From contig CAXAMN010001159.1 of NCBI GenBank assembly GCA_963970005.1, positions 389,763 to 453,762 of the forward strand: DNA of 64,000 nt, given 5' to 3'. Position 1 is the first letter of the stretch; each line of letters opens with the position of its first letter. The notes below the pieces were generated by a model. That model did no database searches. It saw nothing but the letters and a program-made list of their open reading frames with translations, and was not told where the DNA came from. Below, piece by piece: positions 47,306-59,457 of this stretch. A program made the translations under genes and the position numbers. This stretch comes from Durusdinium trenchii. Taxonomy: Eukaryota; Sar; Dinophyceae; Suessiales; Symbiodiniaceae.

Positions 47306-50300
47306 TCAACGAGACGTTGACGATGTCCGTATTTCATACGAAACGGGTCGTTGCGACAACTGGGCGATGTGCTGCTTCAAGTAGGGCACGAAGAAATCTT
47401 CTTCATCCCAGGCATTCCACAAAGGCTCGGCCTCCATCAGAATCTTCTTGTACAGCATCCAGGCCCTTTTGTGAAAACCTTGGGCTTCCCAAAGCGCACC
47501 CTGGACTTCCTGCGCCAGGAATGCTTCGGTGCATCGAGTGGTCCCCAGCAGTTGGTGCACGCAAAAGCGCCAGGTCTTCGCTGCTTCCAAGGCCTTCGCC
47601 ACCTGAGAGCGGCCAACGTCGGCCACATGGCCACACGAATAACAATAGGAAACTAGGAAGGAATGGCCTCCAAACTAGTAGTTTCTTGCTACTAGTAGCC
47701 ATGGCCTCCAACCTAATAGCGATGGCCTCTTAGGTTCCTTATATGGTTCCATCCTTGTGATTCTTGCCATGACATGATATATGCGATTCAGGCGAGTCTA
47801 GGTGGGTGCTCGACTTACATGGTGAAATCCAACTATGTCCTGCTCTTCCCCAAAAAAACAACAACACTGTCTTCATCGGTTCGGGGATCGGCTGCATGAT
47901 GGCAGCCGGAAAGCACAAAAAGGATCTGGAAGGTGATGTTCCATCCCAAACATGTGGGGCTTTAAAGCACTTTACACATTGCCAAATGCAAATCGGTGTT
48001 GTCAGTCAGCTTACGTGTGGGCAACCTCATGTATGGAATGAATGGCTATAGTTACAGTAGGGTCATACAAAAACATAGCTACTAATCATGTACTGCATAT
48101 GAACTATTCCATGTGGTTTGTGGGCATGTTCCTCTGGTTTGGACGTATGGATCCCGGACCTCACCACGCCAGAGATGAATCTCACAAGCCTCCCGGGCAC
48201 TGTAGCTCAACAAACGATGATGCCGAGGCCAAACATGCCGGCGCCAAGCACGATGCACCTTCGCTTCAGAAACTTCAGTTCGAGCGTCTCTAGTTTGCAG
48301 CCCTTGACACAGTGTGATGAGCTCTTCGCAAAGCCTCCGATGAAAGCAAAGCACTTCTTCCTGCCACCCACGCCGCCGCAAGCGCGCTGCGCGCTGACGC
48401 CAGCGTTCCGGGCCACCCAAACCCAAGGCCCAGCGTCGCAGCCGCGCCTCGGCGCTAACGCCGAGGTCTAGGCGTTGGCGGTCGCGCCACCATGAAGCTT
48501 CCAGTTGTTCTTTGGAGATGTGGGTTGCTTTCACGAGTGGGAGCCTCAAGCTGCCCAGGAAGAAAGTGCGAGAGAGAATTCTACGACCTATATAATAGAG
48601 CTTCGAGCGGCTTCTGGAGAGTGTCCCCAACAGAAAACCACCAAAAAATACTCTTTCACCTTCTCTATATCTAAGTTCTCGACCAAGTCTCGGAGGTGTT
48701 TTTTTCCAGTCCTCCCATTCCTTTGCCTCAGCCCTGCAACGCGCGCAAGAGCACTCGAAGCCCCAAGCCCTCAACCGTCTCCTCCGAAGTGTCCATGGCA
48801 AAATCAGCAGATCCTCACGGAGGTAGGAGATTGTGACCTGGCCAGGGGCACACATGTAGGATCTTGTAGGGAATCTGAAAGAGAGGATGTCACCATCTGT
48901 TGATACATCATCCATCTGGAGAAGGATGTTTGGAGTGAGCAAACTCAATCGATTTTGCGATCATTTGCCGTTGCTGGCATCTCAGCCGCATCCAAGACAG
49001 AGCCATACGAAGCTAGTCTAAACCCAACACTGCTCTATCAGTCCGTCCATGGTTAAGGACGTGCCCAAATGGATGACAAACAAGCGTTACTTTGACCTAT
49101 CCCATAACTGGTCCCCAGCGAGGCATCCTATGCGCAGCATGTGCAGCCTGCAGCACACTGCCCACAAAGAGAGCAACATACAGTAGCGCCCGGCGTGCCA
49201 AGCGGTATTTTTGAACACTCCCTTTAGTCCCCAGCTTCCAAAATTCCATGTGCTCCCATGATTGAACTACGGTTTACACGTTCGTTGTACCTGTGGGCGG
49301 CTTAGAGAGGCATCCACGAAAAAACGACCAACATCGACCAATAGGTGGTGCCATTCAGACGGCGTGCTGAGAACCTTGTGGTCTCTAGTTGCTTGGTCCC
49401 CGCCGGATGCTACCCGTGTGGGCCGTTTACGGCTGTCCATGAATAAATGCCAAGAGAACCCAAGAGATAATAGGCCAGTCCATCTTTGATAATTGTTAGC
49501 GCCCGGCGCGGTTCTTGTTTAGATTCTACCTTCATTACACGGACACAATACATGGTTTGACGGATGCCAAACAACGCAAAAATGGCTCGAGAGTGTACGA
49601 CTGGACCCACTTGGAGAAAAAGTGCGATGCATGAAGGATACGTGCTCAACAGGCCATTGAGCATTTCTACGGTTGAACTCCTGTCGGCCCAATGAGGAGG
49701 GACAAAACCATGAAAGAGCGCTTACTTTATAGCAGCAATGACACCAACACGTTCATTTATTGGGAAGCGACACCAGGAAAACAATTAACCCCCCCTCCTA
49801 GGTGTCAGCGCTCTAGTAGATGGTGACCCCTAGGCTTGTCACTTAAGGTAGTAGGGGTATTATGTACAGTTTTCACCGTGGTTTCAATGTATAGATGGCA
49901 GTATCTCTAAGTGAATTGATTCGACTTACCATGACCATCCATGACCCCTTTGTTTCATGAATCTTGTCTCCCTTTCCCCCTTTCTTTTCAAAACCTGGCC
50001 AACTGACAAACTCATTCATACAGGCTGTTATACTCACCAAACAAGAGAAAACTCTGTGAGGCCCCAAACTCCGTTTTTTTCTCCGTCACCCACCTCCTCT
50101 CCCTCTGCGATGCGTCGCAGTGCCACGAAGCGCACGGTGGTGGCGCACGGGTCGGCACGGCTCACGCGGATGGCGCTGTTGGGTCGACAATGGTGATTCG
50201 CACGGGCCACGTGATGGAAGAGAGCTGCCTGGTGGCTGGGTCTGGGTGGGTGGCAGAGGGAAAAAACCACACAACCAGCAACGATGAACCGGGTGGCATA

Positions 50301-50775
50301 TTCATAACCCCAGCTATAAGAAGGTGATTCCGGGTGTCCATTCACCTTGCCAGGGGGTCCAGGAACCAACCAACGCGGTATAATCTGGGAGGTCCCTTCT
50401 CGCGCCATCCACCGGCCCAGCGGATTTTGGAAACCATTTTTGGACTCCCCCCACCTGGGTCGCCAAGGCCGTGCGTGTTTGACACACCTCCAAGGTGGCC
50501 GCCAGTTGCAACTCCTCTGCTCTGAAGTGTGGAAGGCTTCGGATGGCCGGTGGCAATGGCTTTGGACAATGCAAGCTCCGAATGAGGTCTTGCGTCTCAC
50601 GTGGTAACTCCTCAAAGGCTGCAAGTGCCATGTGGACCGTCTCAGTGGTGGAAGTCCCTCGCTGCCAGATCATTAAGGGCTTCTCTTTCAACAAGACTTC
50701 GCCAGGTGATGCTCCACTCTTGGCTCTGAGCCCTCGCCCCAAGGAGCAAACTCCCACTTGCAGCTTGTGAGCCAT
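47306..50775 (-). CDS. SET-domain protein, SMYD/SET5-like lysine methyltransferase (multi-exon)
   Basis: Exons: 50455-50775 (107 codons), 50094-50228 (45 codons), one starting at 48837, a continuation to about 48160, and a last exon 47306-47602. The first two introns are GT-AG in phase 0 (CAG/GTGGGG and GAG/GTGGGT), and acceptors are followed by G. Residues 13-16 (GRGL) and 24-36 are the SET N-terminal strand (PGEVLLKEKP). Residues 118-124 are NHHCRPN, the cofactor-binding motif normally NHSCxPN. The second splice makes EGEE/VTISY, the conserved SET end with the catalytic-site Tyr (157). A post-SET zinc cluster follows, CxCxxC at 181, 183 and 186. The downstream part is helical and TPR-like, as in SMYD C-termini. 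No MYND finger is visible between the two SET halves. The boundary near 48.55-48.75 kb is unresolved, because an AT-rich stretch stays open in frame and is probably an intron. Expected role is S-adenosylmethionine-dependent lysine methylation; substrate unknown. Confidence 0.8.
47661..47732. repeat. Family E tandem with inverted insert
   Basis: Three forward units (ATGGCCTCCAAACTAGTAGT, ATGGCCTCCAACCTAATAGC). The middle contains CTAGTAGTTTCTTGCTACTAG, a short palindrome. It lies 58 bp upstream of the last SET-gene exon, inside the preceding intron. Confidence 0.65.
48841..50093 (-). other. Large second intron of the SET-domain gene
   Basis: The interval between GAG/GTGGGT (50093) and CCAG/G (48838) holds no recognised exon or repeat member. 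It is AT-richer than the flanking exons. A GT-AG intron of 1,256 nt is inferred. Confidence 0.7.
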
Positions 50776-51984
50776 GGCCACCACGAGCCACCTGGGCCGG
50801 TGCCGCGCAGGCGGCCGCGCATGCCAAGCACTGCGCTTGGTAGGTTCAAAGACCCAAACCGGGCGGCCAAGTGGACGCGCCTCTGAACGGCCTGGATACA
50901 TTGGATACGGGCTGGCGCGGGCGGGCGCGGGCTGGCGGGTTGTGGTGACATGTATTGTACCTACATGTGTATCTATACTGATGTTGGGTGAGTGTACCAC
51001 TAGAAATTATTGACCAAAAACCGCTTAGCCTCAAGAAACCTTCCGTTCTACAACAATGGACCCACACGTTCCACACATTCTCAGTAGAGCGTTCAGCGCG
51101 TCCGGTCTAAGTAATGCCCCGACGGTAGTGCAGTGGGTTCAACCGTCTTCAAGTTCGAGTTCACCATTCAAAACACCAGGTTCCAGAAGTGTTCACCACT
51201 GACTGAAGGTCGCGCATGTGCTCAAATTTCACGACACAAGCGCATCTGCTGAACTACCAAACTACCTTGCCTTTTAAACCGCAAAGGCGATATCATGTCG
51301 TAGCAGGTGCATCGACGGGCCAACTCTGATATCACCAGTGAACAGCCAGTCGAAACCGTCTAGTGACCTGTTGCGACGCCCAAGCAGCGAAACAAACACA
51401 CATCCGGAAGCCATGACGGCCCAGGGCTAAATGGATGCACAAACACACAACAAACTGGCTGGTGTTGATTCCTTGTTTCCAATTAGGGTCCTTATTGGAG
51501 GATAGGACCGGTATCCATTCTGGGTCCTGTCTCATCCAGCTGGCTCTGGGTTTCTCGTGTGCTTCGCTTCCATCCCTTCCATCCCTTCCATCGGCTCATC
51601 AACCCCCCTTGGGGTCCAAACTCTTCGAGTGAAAGCTCTCCACTCCCGTCCCTGGCGGTGGTTTCACCGCGGAGGTGTGGGTTTCCCCCGGACGTGGGCG
51701 GTGACCGGCCACCGGTCCAAGGTCGAAGCCGGAGCCTGGATGGAAAGATGGAAAACCTCCCACACACACCGTGGTCAATCGAACAAGTGAGGTCAGGAGA
51801 TGGAGACAAACATATTCAATTGATAGATCGGATTCTCACTTCGTCTTCGTCTTTGGCAAAGCTGCCAATGCAAGATTGTGTTGTGGTCGACCTGTGATAC
51901 AATTCATCCGGCTTTGACACACCCAAATTTCCAAACCCCTTGTCTGTCAATGCGGCCCGGGCGCGGAATGAAACATATCTATGT

Positions 51985-52062
51985 ATAGTGTATATTACCA
52001 GTAACGATGCATGATGATGGTTACTACAGGCCTTTCTCCAAAAATTGTGATCATCCTGTGCC
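51985..52062. repeat. Family H fragment
   Basis: CAGTAACGATGCATGATGAT, GGTTACTACAGGCCTTTCTC and CAAAAATTGTGATCATCCTG. Confidence 0.45.
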
Positions 52063-52102
52063 AAAGGACTACAATCTACTACACATCGCTCCTGGATGTG
52101 AG

Positions 52103-52332
52103 CTCGCACCTCCCTGCCCCGCACCACCCGACGGCCTATCCCATCGCTCGAAGAGCTCTTCGATGAGCTCTGTGGCGTCGGGAAAGTCCTGTGCACAGGA
52201 GGCTGCACAGGCAGCAGCGCCTGCCTGGAGCCAGGCGATGGTGTTCGACGGCCACGCGGTTTTCGCGTCTCACACGTGAGGTGCGAGGAGGGGTGGGTCC
52301 GCGGTTGGTGCGCGAAAATCACCGGTTCCTGA
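52103..52332 (+). CDS. Candidate terminal exon, Cys-rich, unknown product
   Basis: An open frame without ATG reads PIPSLEELFDELCGVGKVLC, TGGCTGSSACLEPGDGVRRP and FRVSHVRCEEGWVRGWCAKI, ending at TGA 52330-52332. It has six cysteines in about 70 residues and looks like a folded domain. The presumed acceptor (GTGAG/C) is weak. Another plus frame and a 168-codon minus frame overlap. No family recognised. Confidence 0.33.
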
Positions 52333-53408
52333 TGAACTGGACATCACCTGACGTTCACCCGGCTGAAGCTGTGTGTGTGTGTTTTGTTTCTCTTTTTTCA
52401 TTGCTTGGACGGTCAAAACATGTCAAAGCCATCATTCAACTTGTCCATCTCAAAAGTTTCAGTCTTAGAGCCCTTACCCCACTTTACCATGGCCATTGAT
52501 GGATTGATGTGGAAAACTCGTTTGCAGAATGGTCCCCAAACTGAACACTCAGATGAGGGTTGCCAAATGCTCGGAAACAAACATCCTCGGACATCAACAG
52601 TAGCCAAGTCCATGATGTCAATCAAAGCAATGCCTACCAGGCCTACCAGCTACTTCAAAAAGTGACCCTTGCGAGGCTTGACCTCAAGTGACCTCAAAGG
52701 GGGGGATCTCAAAAGGTTCACTTTAGAAGAACCAGGTGTCGGTTTGCCACTGGTGTCGCTTCGCCTCTCATTCGTCGTCTTTTTGCAGCATCATCGCCGA
52801 ATCCACAGGGCTTAAGGATCGACACAGGCGATCAGGTGCACCGGACATAAAGTAGACTCCTCATTATAGTTAATCATCCTAATCAATAACAAAACACCAG
52901 GGCATGGACATGGATTGTAAAAACCTCTGAATTAGGAATTGATCCAAGAGGCGCTCGTTGCGCCCTCCCATACCCACCCACACGAGACGTTTTCCCCCGC
53001 CGCGTGCCGCGTGGTCTGGAGACGAACTGCCGCGGGTTCCGCGCCAAGGTACGACGCTTCCGTGCACGTCGCTCACGATGGACACATTCCTGGCGAGGCC
53101 AAGCTGCGAATCACAAGGTGATGCAGCTTGGAAAGGAGGCAGCCAAAGGTTAACCCTTAGGAATTCGACATCTAGTTCTTTGGGTTGAGCCACCTGATCT
53201 GCATTCCTGCTTCAGCCCGTGTGAACCCTTCAAAAACCGCATAATGTGCGAACAACAATGTCTTTGTTTTCCGTCTCGCCGAGAAACATGACACCAAAAA
53301 TGGCGCAGAAGTGAAGTCTGGGTCTGGGTCTATAGATGTAGATCAATCATCCATCGAAGAGAAGAAAACCATGATCCTCCCCACCAACACAACTCCGCCT
53401 GGCGGAGG

Positions 53409-53641
53409 TCAAAGCCAGGCGCGAGGTGGCTCGCACTTTCCTCCCAAGGCCGGTGCCGCCGGCGCTGTTCCGCGTGTGCCGGGCGGTTCCGCTTCGCCGG
53501 GCGAAGCATGAAAGCGTCCAAACGTCGCCATGTCCAGTACAACTCGCTCAAAGATGTTGAAAACCCGGCAAACTCGCTCGCTGCCAGGCGCAACATGGCC
53601 ACGGGCCTTCGGGTTGGGAATCTCAATCCGACGAAAAGCTC
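53409..53641 (-). CDS. Candidate terminal exon, unknown product
   Basis: Starts in phase 1 after TGCTTCAAG with G next. The frame reads AFRRIEIPNPKARGHVAPGS, ERVCRVFNIFERVVLDMATF and GRFHASPGEAEPPGTRGTAP, stopping at TGA. Codons are strongly G/C-ending and the sequence has the balance of a folded domain followed by a Pro/Ala/Gly linker. The upstream frame stays open with a hydrophobic run (RFSCLRFLLCWHML), so the exon could be longer. No family recognised. Confidence 0.45.
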
Positions 53642-54009
53642 CTTGAAGCATGTGCCAGCACAGTAGAAACCGCAAGCAAGAAAATCGCAACATGTACATG
53701 AGGACATGAGGCCTGATCAACTCAGTCTCTGTCTCAGTCTCTGCCTTCAAAAAATCTCAGTCTCTGTCAACATGAGGCTTTAAAACATTCTCTCATGAGC
53801 TTGAGATAACTGGTGCATACTGGTGCAAAACATCCAGATTCCAAGTGTCACAAGTGCTGAATTCATGGAAGAAAACTTCCAAACCCAAGCACTCAGACTT
53901 CAGAGGTGCCGTCAGAGAGCACAAAGCTGGTTGAGTGAGTTGTTGAATGTATGTTGTGGTGGAAACTCAACTCTATACATTTTCCCTTGCAACCACGACA
54001 TCGGCATGT

Positions 54010-54062
54010 ATACCTGGACCCGACTTCAAGTACCTTGGAACAAGGGACACGACTTCTTGCAA
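54010..54062. repeat. Family A fragment
   Basis: One arm, ACCTGGACCCGACTTCAAGT, followed by a diverged GGGACACGACTT. The second arm is missing. Confidence 0.45.
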
Positions 54063-54171
54063 GTCTATCCAAAAAAAAGTTAGATACTTGATACTTGTAA
54101 CTTATACCTCTACAACATTCTACCAACCTCTTTATTGAAAAACCGGTAATTAAATCTGTACCACTAAATCC

Positions 54172-54222
54172 TTGTACCAGGACCCACTGTCGGGGTGGTA
54201 AATGGACACCCCGAATCACATC
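54172..54222. repeat. Family D fragment
   Basis: TTGTACCAGGACCCACTGTC then GGTAAATGGACACCCCGAAT; the right arm is lost. Confidence 0.5.
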
Positions 54223-57200
54223 TTTTCGAGGCGAAGCCCCTTAGGGCCGGTCCATGTGCTGGTCTTGTCCTTTCCCGAAATCCGGGCCCGAAGCCAGGTT
54301 CGGGCCAGTGGTTCGCCCGGACCCCTGACACGTGTCGGCTCGTTGGCCGAGAACACTCGGATTGTTCGGGTTGACCTCTCTTTCTCCAAACACCACAACT
54401 CGCCACCCGGTCACCACCGCTCCGACCGACCACCCTCCTGGCCGCACCGCAGGAGGAGGGCCAGCAGCGCCGCGGTCGCCGGCGAAACGGACCGGGTCCG
54501 GCCCATGGGAACACGGAAGAAAAGCAGGTGAAACAGCGAACCGACGCCTAAGGGGTGAAAGCTTCCATTGATAGCTCCTTAGAGGTTGGTGAGAGGTGGG
54601 GGTGTTGTTTTAATGAAGCACCCCTAGCTTGTGTGTCCAGGTAAAGAAGTCCTATATGTTCTATAGCATGCTTTTTGCTAATTACTTCGTGCTTTTTTTT
54701 GCTGAGCTGTTTTGGTTCTTTGTTGGGATGGGTGATGATTTGTCTTTTTATCGGGATCCTTTGTTGTTTTGGGCTCCTTTGTTGAAAGGTGGATGTGCTT
54801 TTCGAATGAGGTGCCATCTCTGGTTTCCTCGGCGTTCTTCCCAATTGTCTCATGAACCGTAGCTGAGAGAACCTGCAAGCAACACCAAGCCGTTCAACAG
54901 CTGTGCTTGGGTGGCATCTACCACTCATTCGTGCAATGAATCAACGAGTGAAATGGACCGAGCTGTGACATAGTGGGACCAAATGGAACAAACACACCAC
55001 TTTTAGGGCTAGAAGGATTTCCAATTTCTCTGAGTTGTCTTCGTCCATTTTTGAAAGCAGCACTCGCCTGACAAGGACGACCGTCTCGCCGGATAAAGGC
55101 CTGCAAAAGGTAAAGGATGGACACGATCTTGATTACCATGGCAGGGCAGTTGTGAAAAGCTCTCAGCCCTTTTTGTCAATCCTTTCTATATATTATATAG
55201 ACCTTTGTTTGTTTTCTAGTTCACACTCTTGAGCCGAATTGTTGACCCATGGTTGACCCAGTGGGTAAAAGGTGCCAATAACACAGCGGCTGATGTTTAG
55301 GGAGGTGGCTAAGACAAGACAAAGAGAAAATAAAAACTCTGGAGGACGCACGCCAGGCTTTTCTATCCAGTGGCTCCAACTCAGCTACACCTAGGGTTTT
55401 GGAATGTAGGCGGTATCTAGATGCCCCACCAAATGATCCAATGGCCAAGACATTAAGCTTATTAGAATCCTTAGAAGGAACACACCGCAAGATTTCCTCA
55501 AATTCCTCTGTAACATTGCCACAAATGACCCCAGAAGGGCGTGTAGAACCAAAGAATGACTGACTAACTTAGACTTGTAAATGCATGCTACTATTGCTAT
55601 ATGTATCATAAACTTATACAATCTATATGTATATATGAATATATATACATATATATATAATATCGCAAAACTATACTATCGAGTATCTCGTATCTCAAAA
55701 AAGAATGACTTCTATTGTCTATCGTCTTAAATCATGTTAAATCGACTTCTTTTGATGGCACCGCAGTCCAACGGCACTTTGGCCAAGCCCTGAGGCGCGT
55801 GTCGCCTTTCGTTTCCGCAGATCATCCAGGATCGGTGAATCCGAAGCAGCGGACATCTGCCTACTATACAAACCAACTATATATAGTAGCGCCTACTGGG
55901 GACCATATAGCAAACCATGGATGTTGAGATGAAAAGCCCCAACATGGCCCAAAAACGATTGTGAAGCAAAATCCAGGTATAGATTCTAGATATGTCTAGA
56001 TTGACCCCAGGTCAAGCACCCCAATGTAGCGTAAAATATGCAACGTGTTTATGGAGGCTCTGCGGGGGTCAAAACGTGTAACGACAGGTAATGATATGTT
56101 CTTCGGAGGGAGGCGACAGATTTTGGGGTTTAAAGGCATGGAAAGGCATCTGGACGATCTTCAGCATGTGGTCGCCAAGACAACAAGGCACCACTAACCC
56201 GCAAGCACTTTGTGCATCACAACCTGCCAGTAGCAGGATGCAGCTGGAAAATGTTGGCACAAATTGGGCACACCTACAACTTACAACTAAAGCGGACGCA
56301 TAAGCGCACAACAGGTTGAGATCGTGGCAACATCCATATAAGACTCCATATCATATGCTTTCACGACCTCCTCCCTGTTCTATCAGAGCATCCACTTTCC
56401 ACGTGTTCTGTGGTATGTTTCGGCCGGCTGGTGCCTGCGCAGCTCACGCAATGGGCGAGCACCCACTGATGCGCATCGGTGCAATCTCCGGGCGCGCGGC
56501 CCTGGGTGCAGCGACGAGACCGGCCGTGACCCTGACTCAGTGACCTAACAAGCAACAGAAGTCAGAAGGTTCTGGAGGCTAAAGCTATATACAAATCACG
56601 ATATAGGATCATCCACATTGTAGATAGACATCCATCATCCATCCATATACCTGTTCAGCGTCTGACATCTGACCCATAGGCACTCCTACGGGTCCCAAGG
56701 CACTTCTGCTGCCCAATGAATGTGCATCTTGCAGGTGCCGGACTCGCCCTTCCTCGTTTCGACTCAAAGCATGTCTTCCCCAAGCATCTGTGGGACTGAC
56801 CTTTTGCATATCTGGATCTTCCGCCAAGTGTCTGCCGGACTCGTCGGTTGACCGATGAGAATAAATACTTTACTTAATACTTGAACTTTACAGTTGGAAG
56901 ATCCAGGCATGCGTTGCATGGAATGAATGAATCTATCTTCCTCATTGGAGCTGGCAGAAGGTAATGCAACATAAAGAAATCCATATCCACAGGACAAGCC
57001 ACAGCCTGGCTTCCATGGAGGCCAAGAGGCAATAGACATAAGTGGTCACAAGGCTTGGATACAGCAGCGGCCAAATTGCAGCCACGGTAGGCATTGTGGC
57101 AACACCTTGCCATTTGGGGGCCAAATGGTGAAGTGCTATCAGCTAAAGCTCTGCTTGCACATTGAGCACCTACGGCGTACGGCAAGCTTGCTAAGCTTGT

Positions 57201-57904
57201 CTCATGCAGCCATGCATCCAGGCTTTCTTCCGCATGCTCCAATCAAAAGCCTGAGGAGAAGTGATGGAAGCATTCCAAGCCTTCCAAGTCCAAAAAAGGA
57301 AGGATACACTCCGACTCACGAACATGCTTACGTGGATGGCATGGTCCATCCGGATGACTCTTCTCCTCTACAAACAGGTGTTTTTTTCACTTCCATGGTC
57401 CATGTGTTCCGTGTGATGTGTAGCACCTCAGACCAAAACTGAGCACCTGGACCCGAAAAAAAGACTCGCGCCAGGCTGCGAGACAGTGATCATGCCGACA
57501 ACAGGAGTCCTGTCAAAGGTACCCACGTGTAAGCCAGTGAAGACCTAGAGTTCTTTTGGTCTTTTCTCCAGATTTCTTGGGACCTTTAATAAGGGATTTA
57601 GACATGTCAGACCTTTCACGTGGCTCTTCCCCAGTCAGCGTTCCCCACCTGTCCCAAAGATCCATTCGCCCAAGTGGCCGAGCCCTCGCATCGGTAGAGC
57701 ATGCATCCACGGCCCATGTTCTGACAACACCAGGCCTTCCGGTCCTCAGGATCGCCAGGACTTCCGGTCGGCGGCGGCTTGCCACCGGGCCTCGTGGGTT
57801 CCCGCGGCCTGGGGGCCTGGCCTTGGAGGTCGGTATCTGATTGCAAGAAGTTCTGCCGAACTAGCTGGGTTTACGAATGACATGATGCGTAGTTTTTTTA
57901 CAAG
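54223..57904. other. Non-coding stretch
   Basis: GC-rich block 54230-54530 is open on both strands without splice support. 55620-55665 is an AT microsatellite-like run. Degenerate inverted fragments with GGAAGATCCAGG ends lie near 56810-56905. No gene called. Confidence 0.3.
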
Positions 57905-58087
57905 ATGTTTCAAAAAAAAACACACATATATTGTTGGAAGATCCCGGTCTTGAACTCTCATGCCCACGAGCGTGTCTGCTCGTCACGGCTGCAAGGGCCC
58001 CTGTCGCGTTTTGTTCGAAGCCTACTGGAGATGCTCCAAGCTTCGCCCGACCAGCTCCGGTACCAGTTCCGGGCGCCCTGGTTGCAG

Positions 58088-58303
58088 TCATACTTCGACC
58101 TCACGGCGGGTGTTGGGCGGCAGAAAGCTGAATGCGTCATATCCACGCCGGACACAGCTCTGAGCTCCAGAAAAGGCCAAAACCTCGCTCACGCTATCGC
58201 ATCGAGTGCCCAAGTCCCCCACTTGCCCCGGCGCAATTTCCTCCAAACTTCGCAGCCCAAGCCCTGGTGCTGGCAGCAGAAGGAGGCCTTGGGCCGAGAC
58301 CAT
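58088..58303 (-). CDS. Candidate exon, unknown product
   Basis: ATG at 58303 lies after GAGAGCAGCAG, in a frame that is also open upstream to about 58345 (FVRPTDPDGEQQMVSAQGLL). It continues LRSLEEIAPGQVGDLGTRCD, SVSEVLAFSGAQSCVRRGYD and stops after a GAG/GTCGAAG donor-like site near 58097. Codon use is typical of the identified genes. A 166-codon plus-strand frame (57905-58402) overlaps fully, so strand choice rests on residue make-up only. Confidence 0.33.
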   Translation of the reverse strand: MVSAQGLLLLPAPGLGLRSLEEIAPGQVGDLGTRCDSVSEVLAFSGAQSCVRRGYDAFSFLPPNTRREVEV

Positions 58304-58459
58304 CTGCTGCTCTCCGTCAGGGTCTGTTGGCCTGACGAACGGTCGCGGCGGTCGCCTGGATCATCCACATATGCAATGCCTTGTTCATCCAAAAGCGGCT
58401 AAGTAAGGCCAACAAGATGGACAAAGGATGGAAAAAACCGAAGAATTGCGTTCACTTAC

Positions 58460-58882
58460 TTGGCACCTCCGGCTCTACGTGTATGCGGATCGGTGAATAT
58501 ACAAAAGAACGACCTCAAACGACCGGGCTTTTTTCGCCCTTCGCTTCTGTCCGACGAACTCGACGAACTCCGAGTCGCATTGATACTTGGCCGACCAGTG
58601 GGAACTGCTCCGCAGTGGGGGCGCGTCCGAGAGGGCGCCCGTCGAGAGGGCGTGATCGACACCTCGGGACGCGCCGGCGCGGCGCGCGCGCGCAACCAAA
58701 GGTGTTCGTGCCGTCTTGGAAGATCCAGTTTTGATGACCTCGATCTGTTGGAAGAGATTGATAGAGATTGGCCATGTTGTGACGACTTCAAATTCAGGAG
58801 TCATTCAGGTTTCCAGGTAGTCATGGAGGAACCAAACAGCGCCCAGAAGCAAATCATAGCAAATCCACTCACAGGTCATTGA
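58460..58882 (+). CDS. Candidate exon, unknown product
   Basis: An open frame without a clear ATG reads PSLLSDELDELRVALILGRP, an Arg/Gly-rich middle, then SSFDDLDLLEEIDRDWPCCD. It reaches a CAG/GTAGTC donor-like site near 58817 and a stop at 58882. The acidic Leu-rich end looks like real protein. A 109-codon minus-strand frame overlaps. No domain recognised. Confidence 0.33.
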   Translation: MAPPALRVCGSVNIQKNDLKRPGFFRPSLLSDELDELRVALILGRPVGTAPQWGRVREGARREGVIDTSGRAGAARARNQRCSCRLGRSSFDDLDLLEEIDRDWPCCDDFKFRSHSGFQVVMEEPNSAQKQIIANPLTGH

Positions 58883-59381
58883 GGAGTCAAAGCACCCCCA
58901 ACATGGTCAACATGGAACTGCGCTGCAGCACGCTCGGCGCGCGCATCCACACGCCATTGAAACGACGAAGTCTGCGCAGAAGTGCCATGGACATCGATGT
59001 GCCTCCCCCGCTTTGGGGCGGTTCATGGACGTCCCTTACCTCTACCTGGACCCTCCAACAGGTGTTGTTGTGGTGACAGGTGCCCAACTAGGTGCCCAGA
59101 AACCACCTGTTAGGGTCTTCAAACAGCCTGGCCAGGAGGCTGCTGGTATATAATGGGGCTATGATTCAAACACCCCAAAGCAGGGGGGCCCTGCTGCACT
59201 GCTTCTGTTCCCACGTCCCGGCCGCTCCGCATCCGCTGGACTGGACTGAGGAGCAGCCCGGACCGCAGCGCGACCTTGACCGCGCGTCCACCTGTCCGGC
59301 GGGTTGGTCCGAGCACATCCGGATGAACCCACACGACGACCCGTGTGGCACTGCCATGTCGGAGCCCCCGGCCCCTTCTTG

Positions 59382-59457
59382 GCCCCCCCCCTGGCACCAC
59401 CCCTGGCCGTTTTGAAGGCAGTCCGGACTGGCAGTCCCAGACATAGTCGTGTCTGGG
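59382..59457. repeat. Family C element, near-identical to 60321-60393
   Basis: Shares a stretch of about 50 bp from CCTGGCACCACCCCTGGCCG to GGACTGGCAGTCCCAGACA with the copy 0.9 kb away, with almost no differences. Confidence 0.6.

Noticed and set aside
51133-51170. A-box-like (TAGTGCAGTGGG) and B-box-like (GTTCGAGTTC) motifs of a tRNA
   Set aside because: Only about 27 bp apart, no anticodon arm or acceptor stem pairs; not a tRNA.
54164-54531. GC-rich frames on both strands
   Set aside because: All frames open because of composition; begins in a family D fragment.
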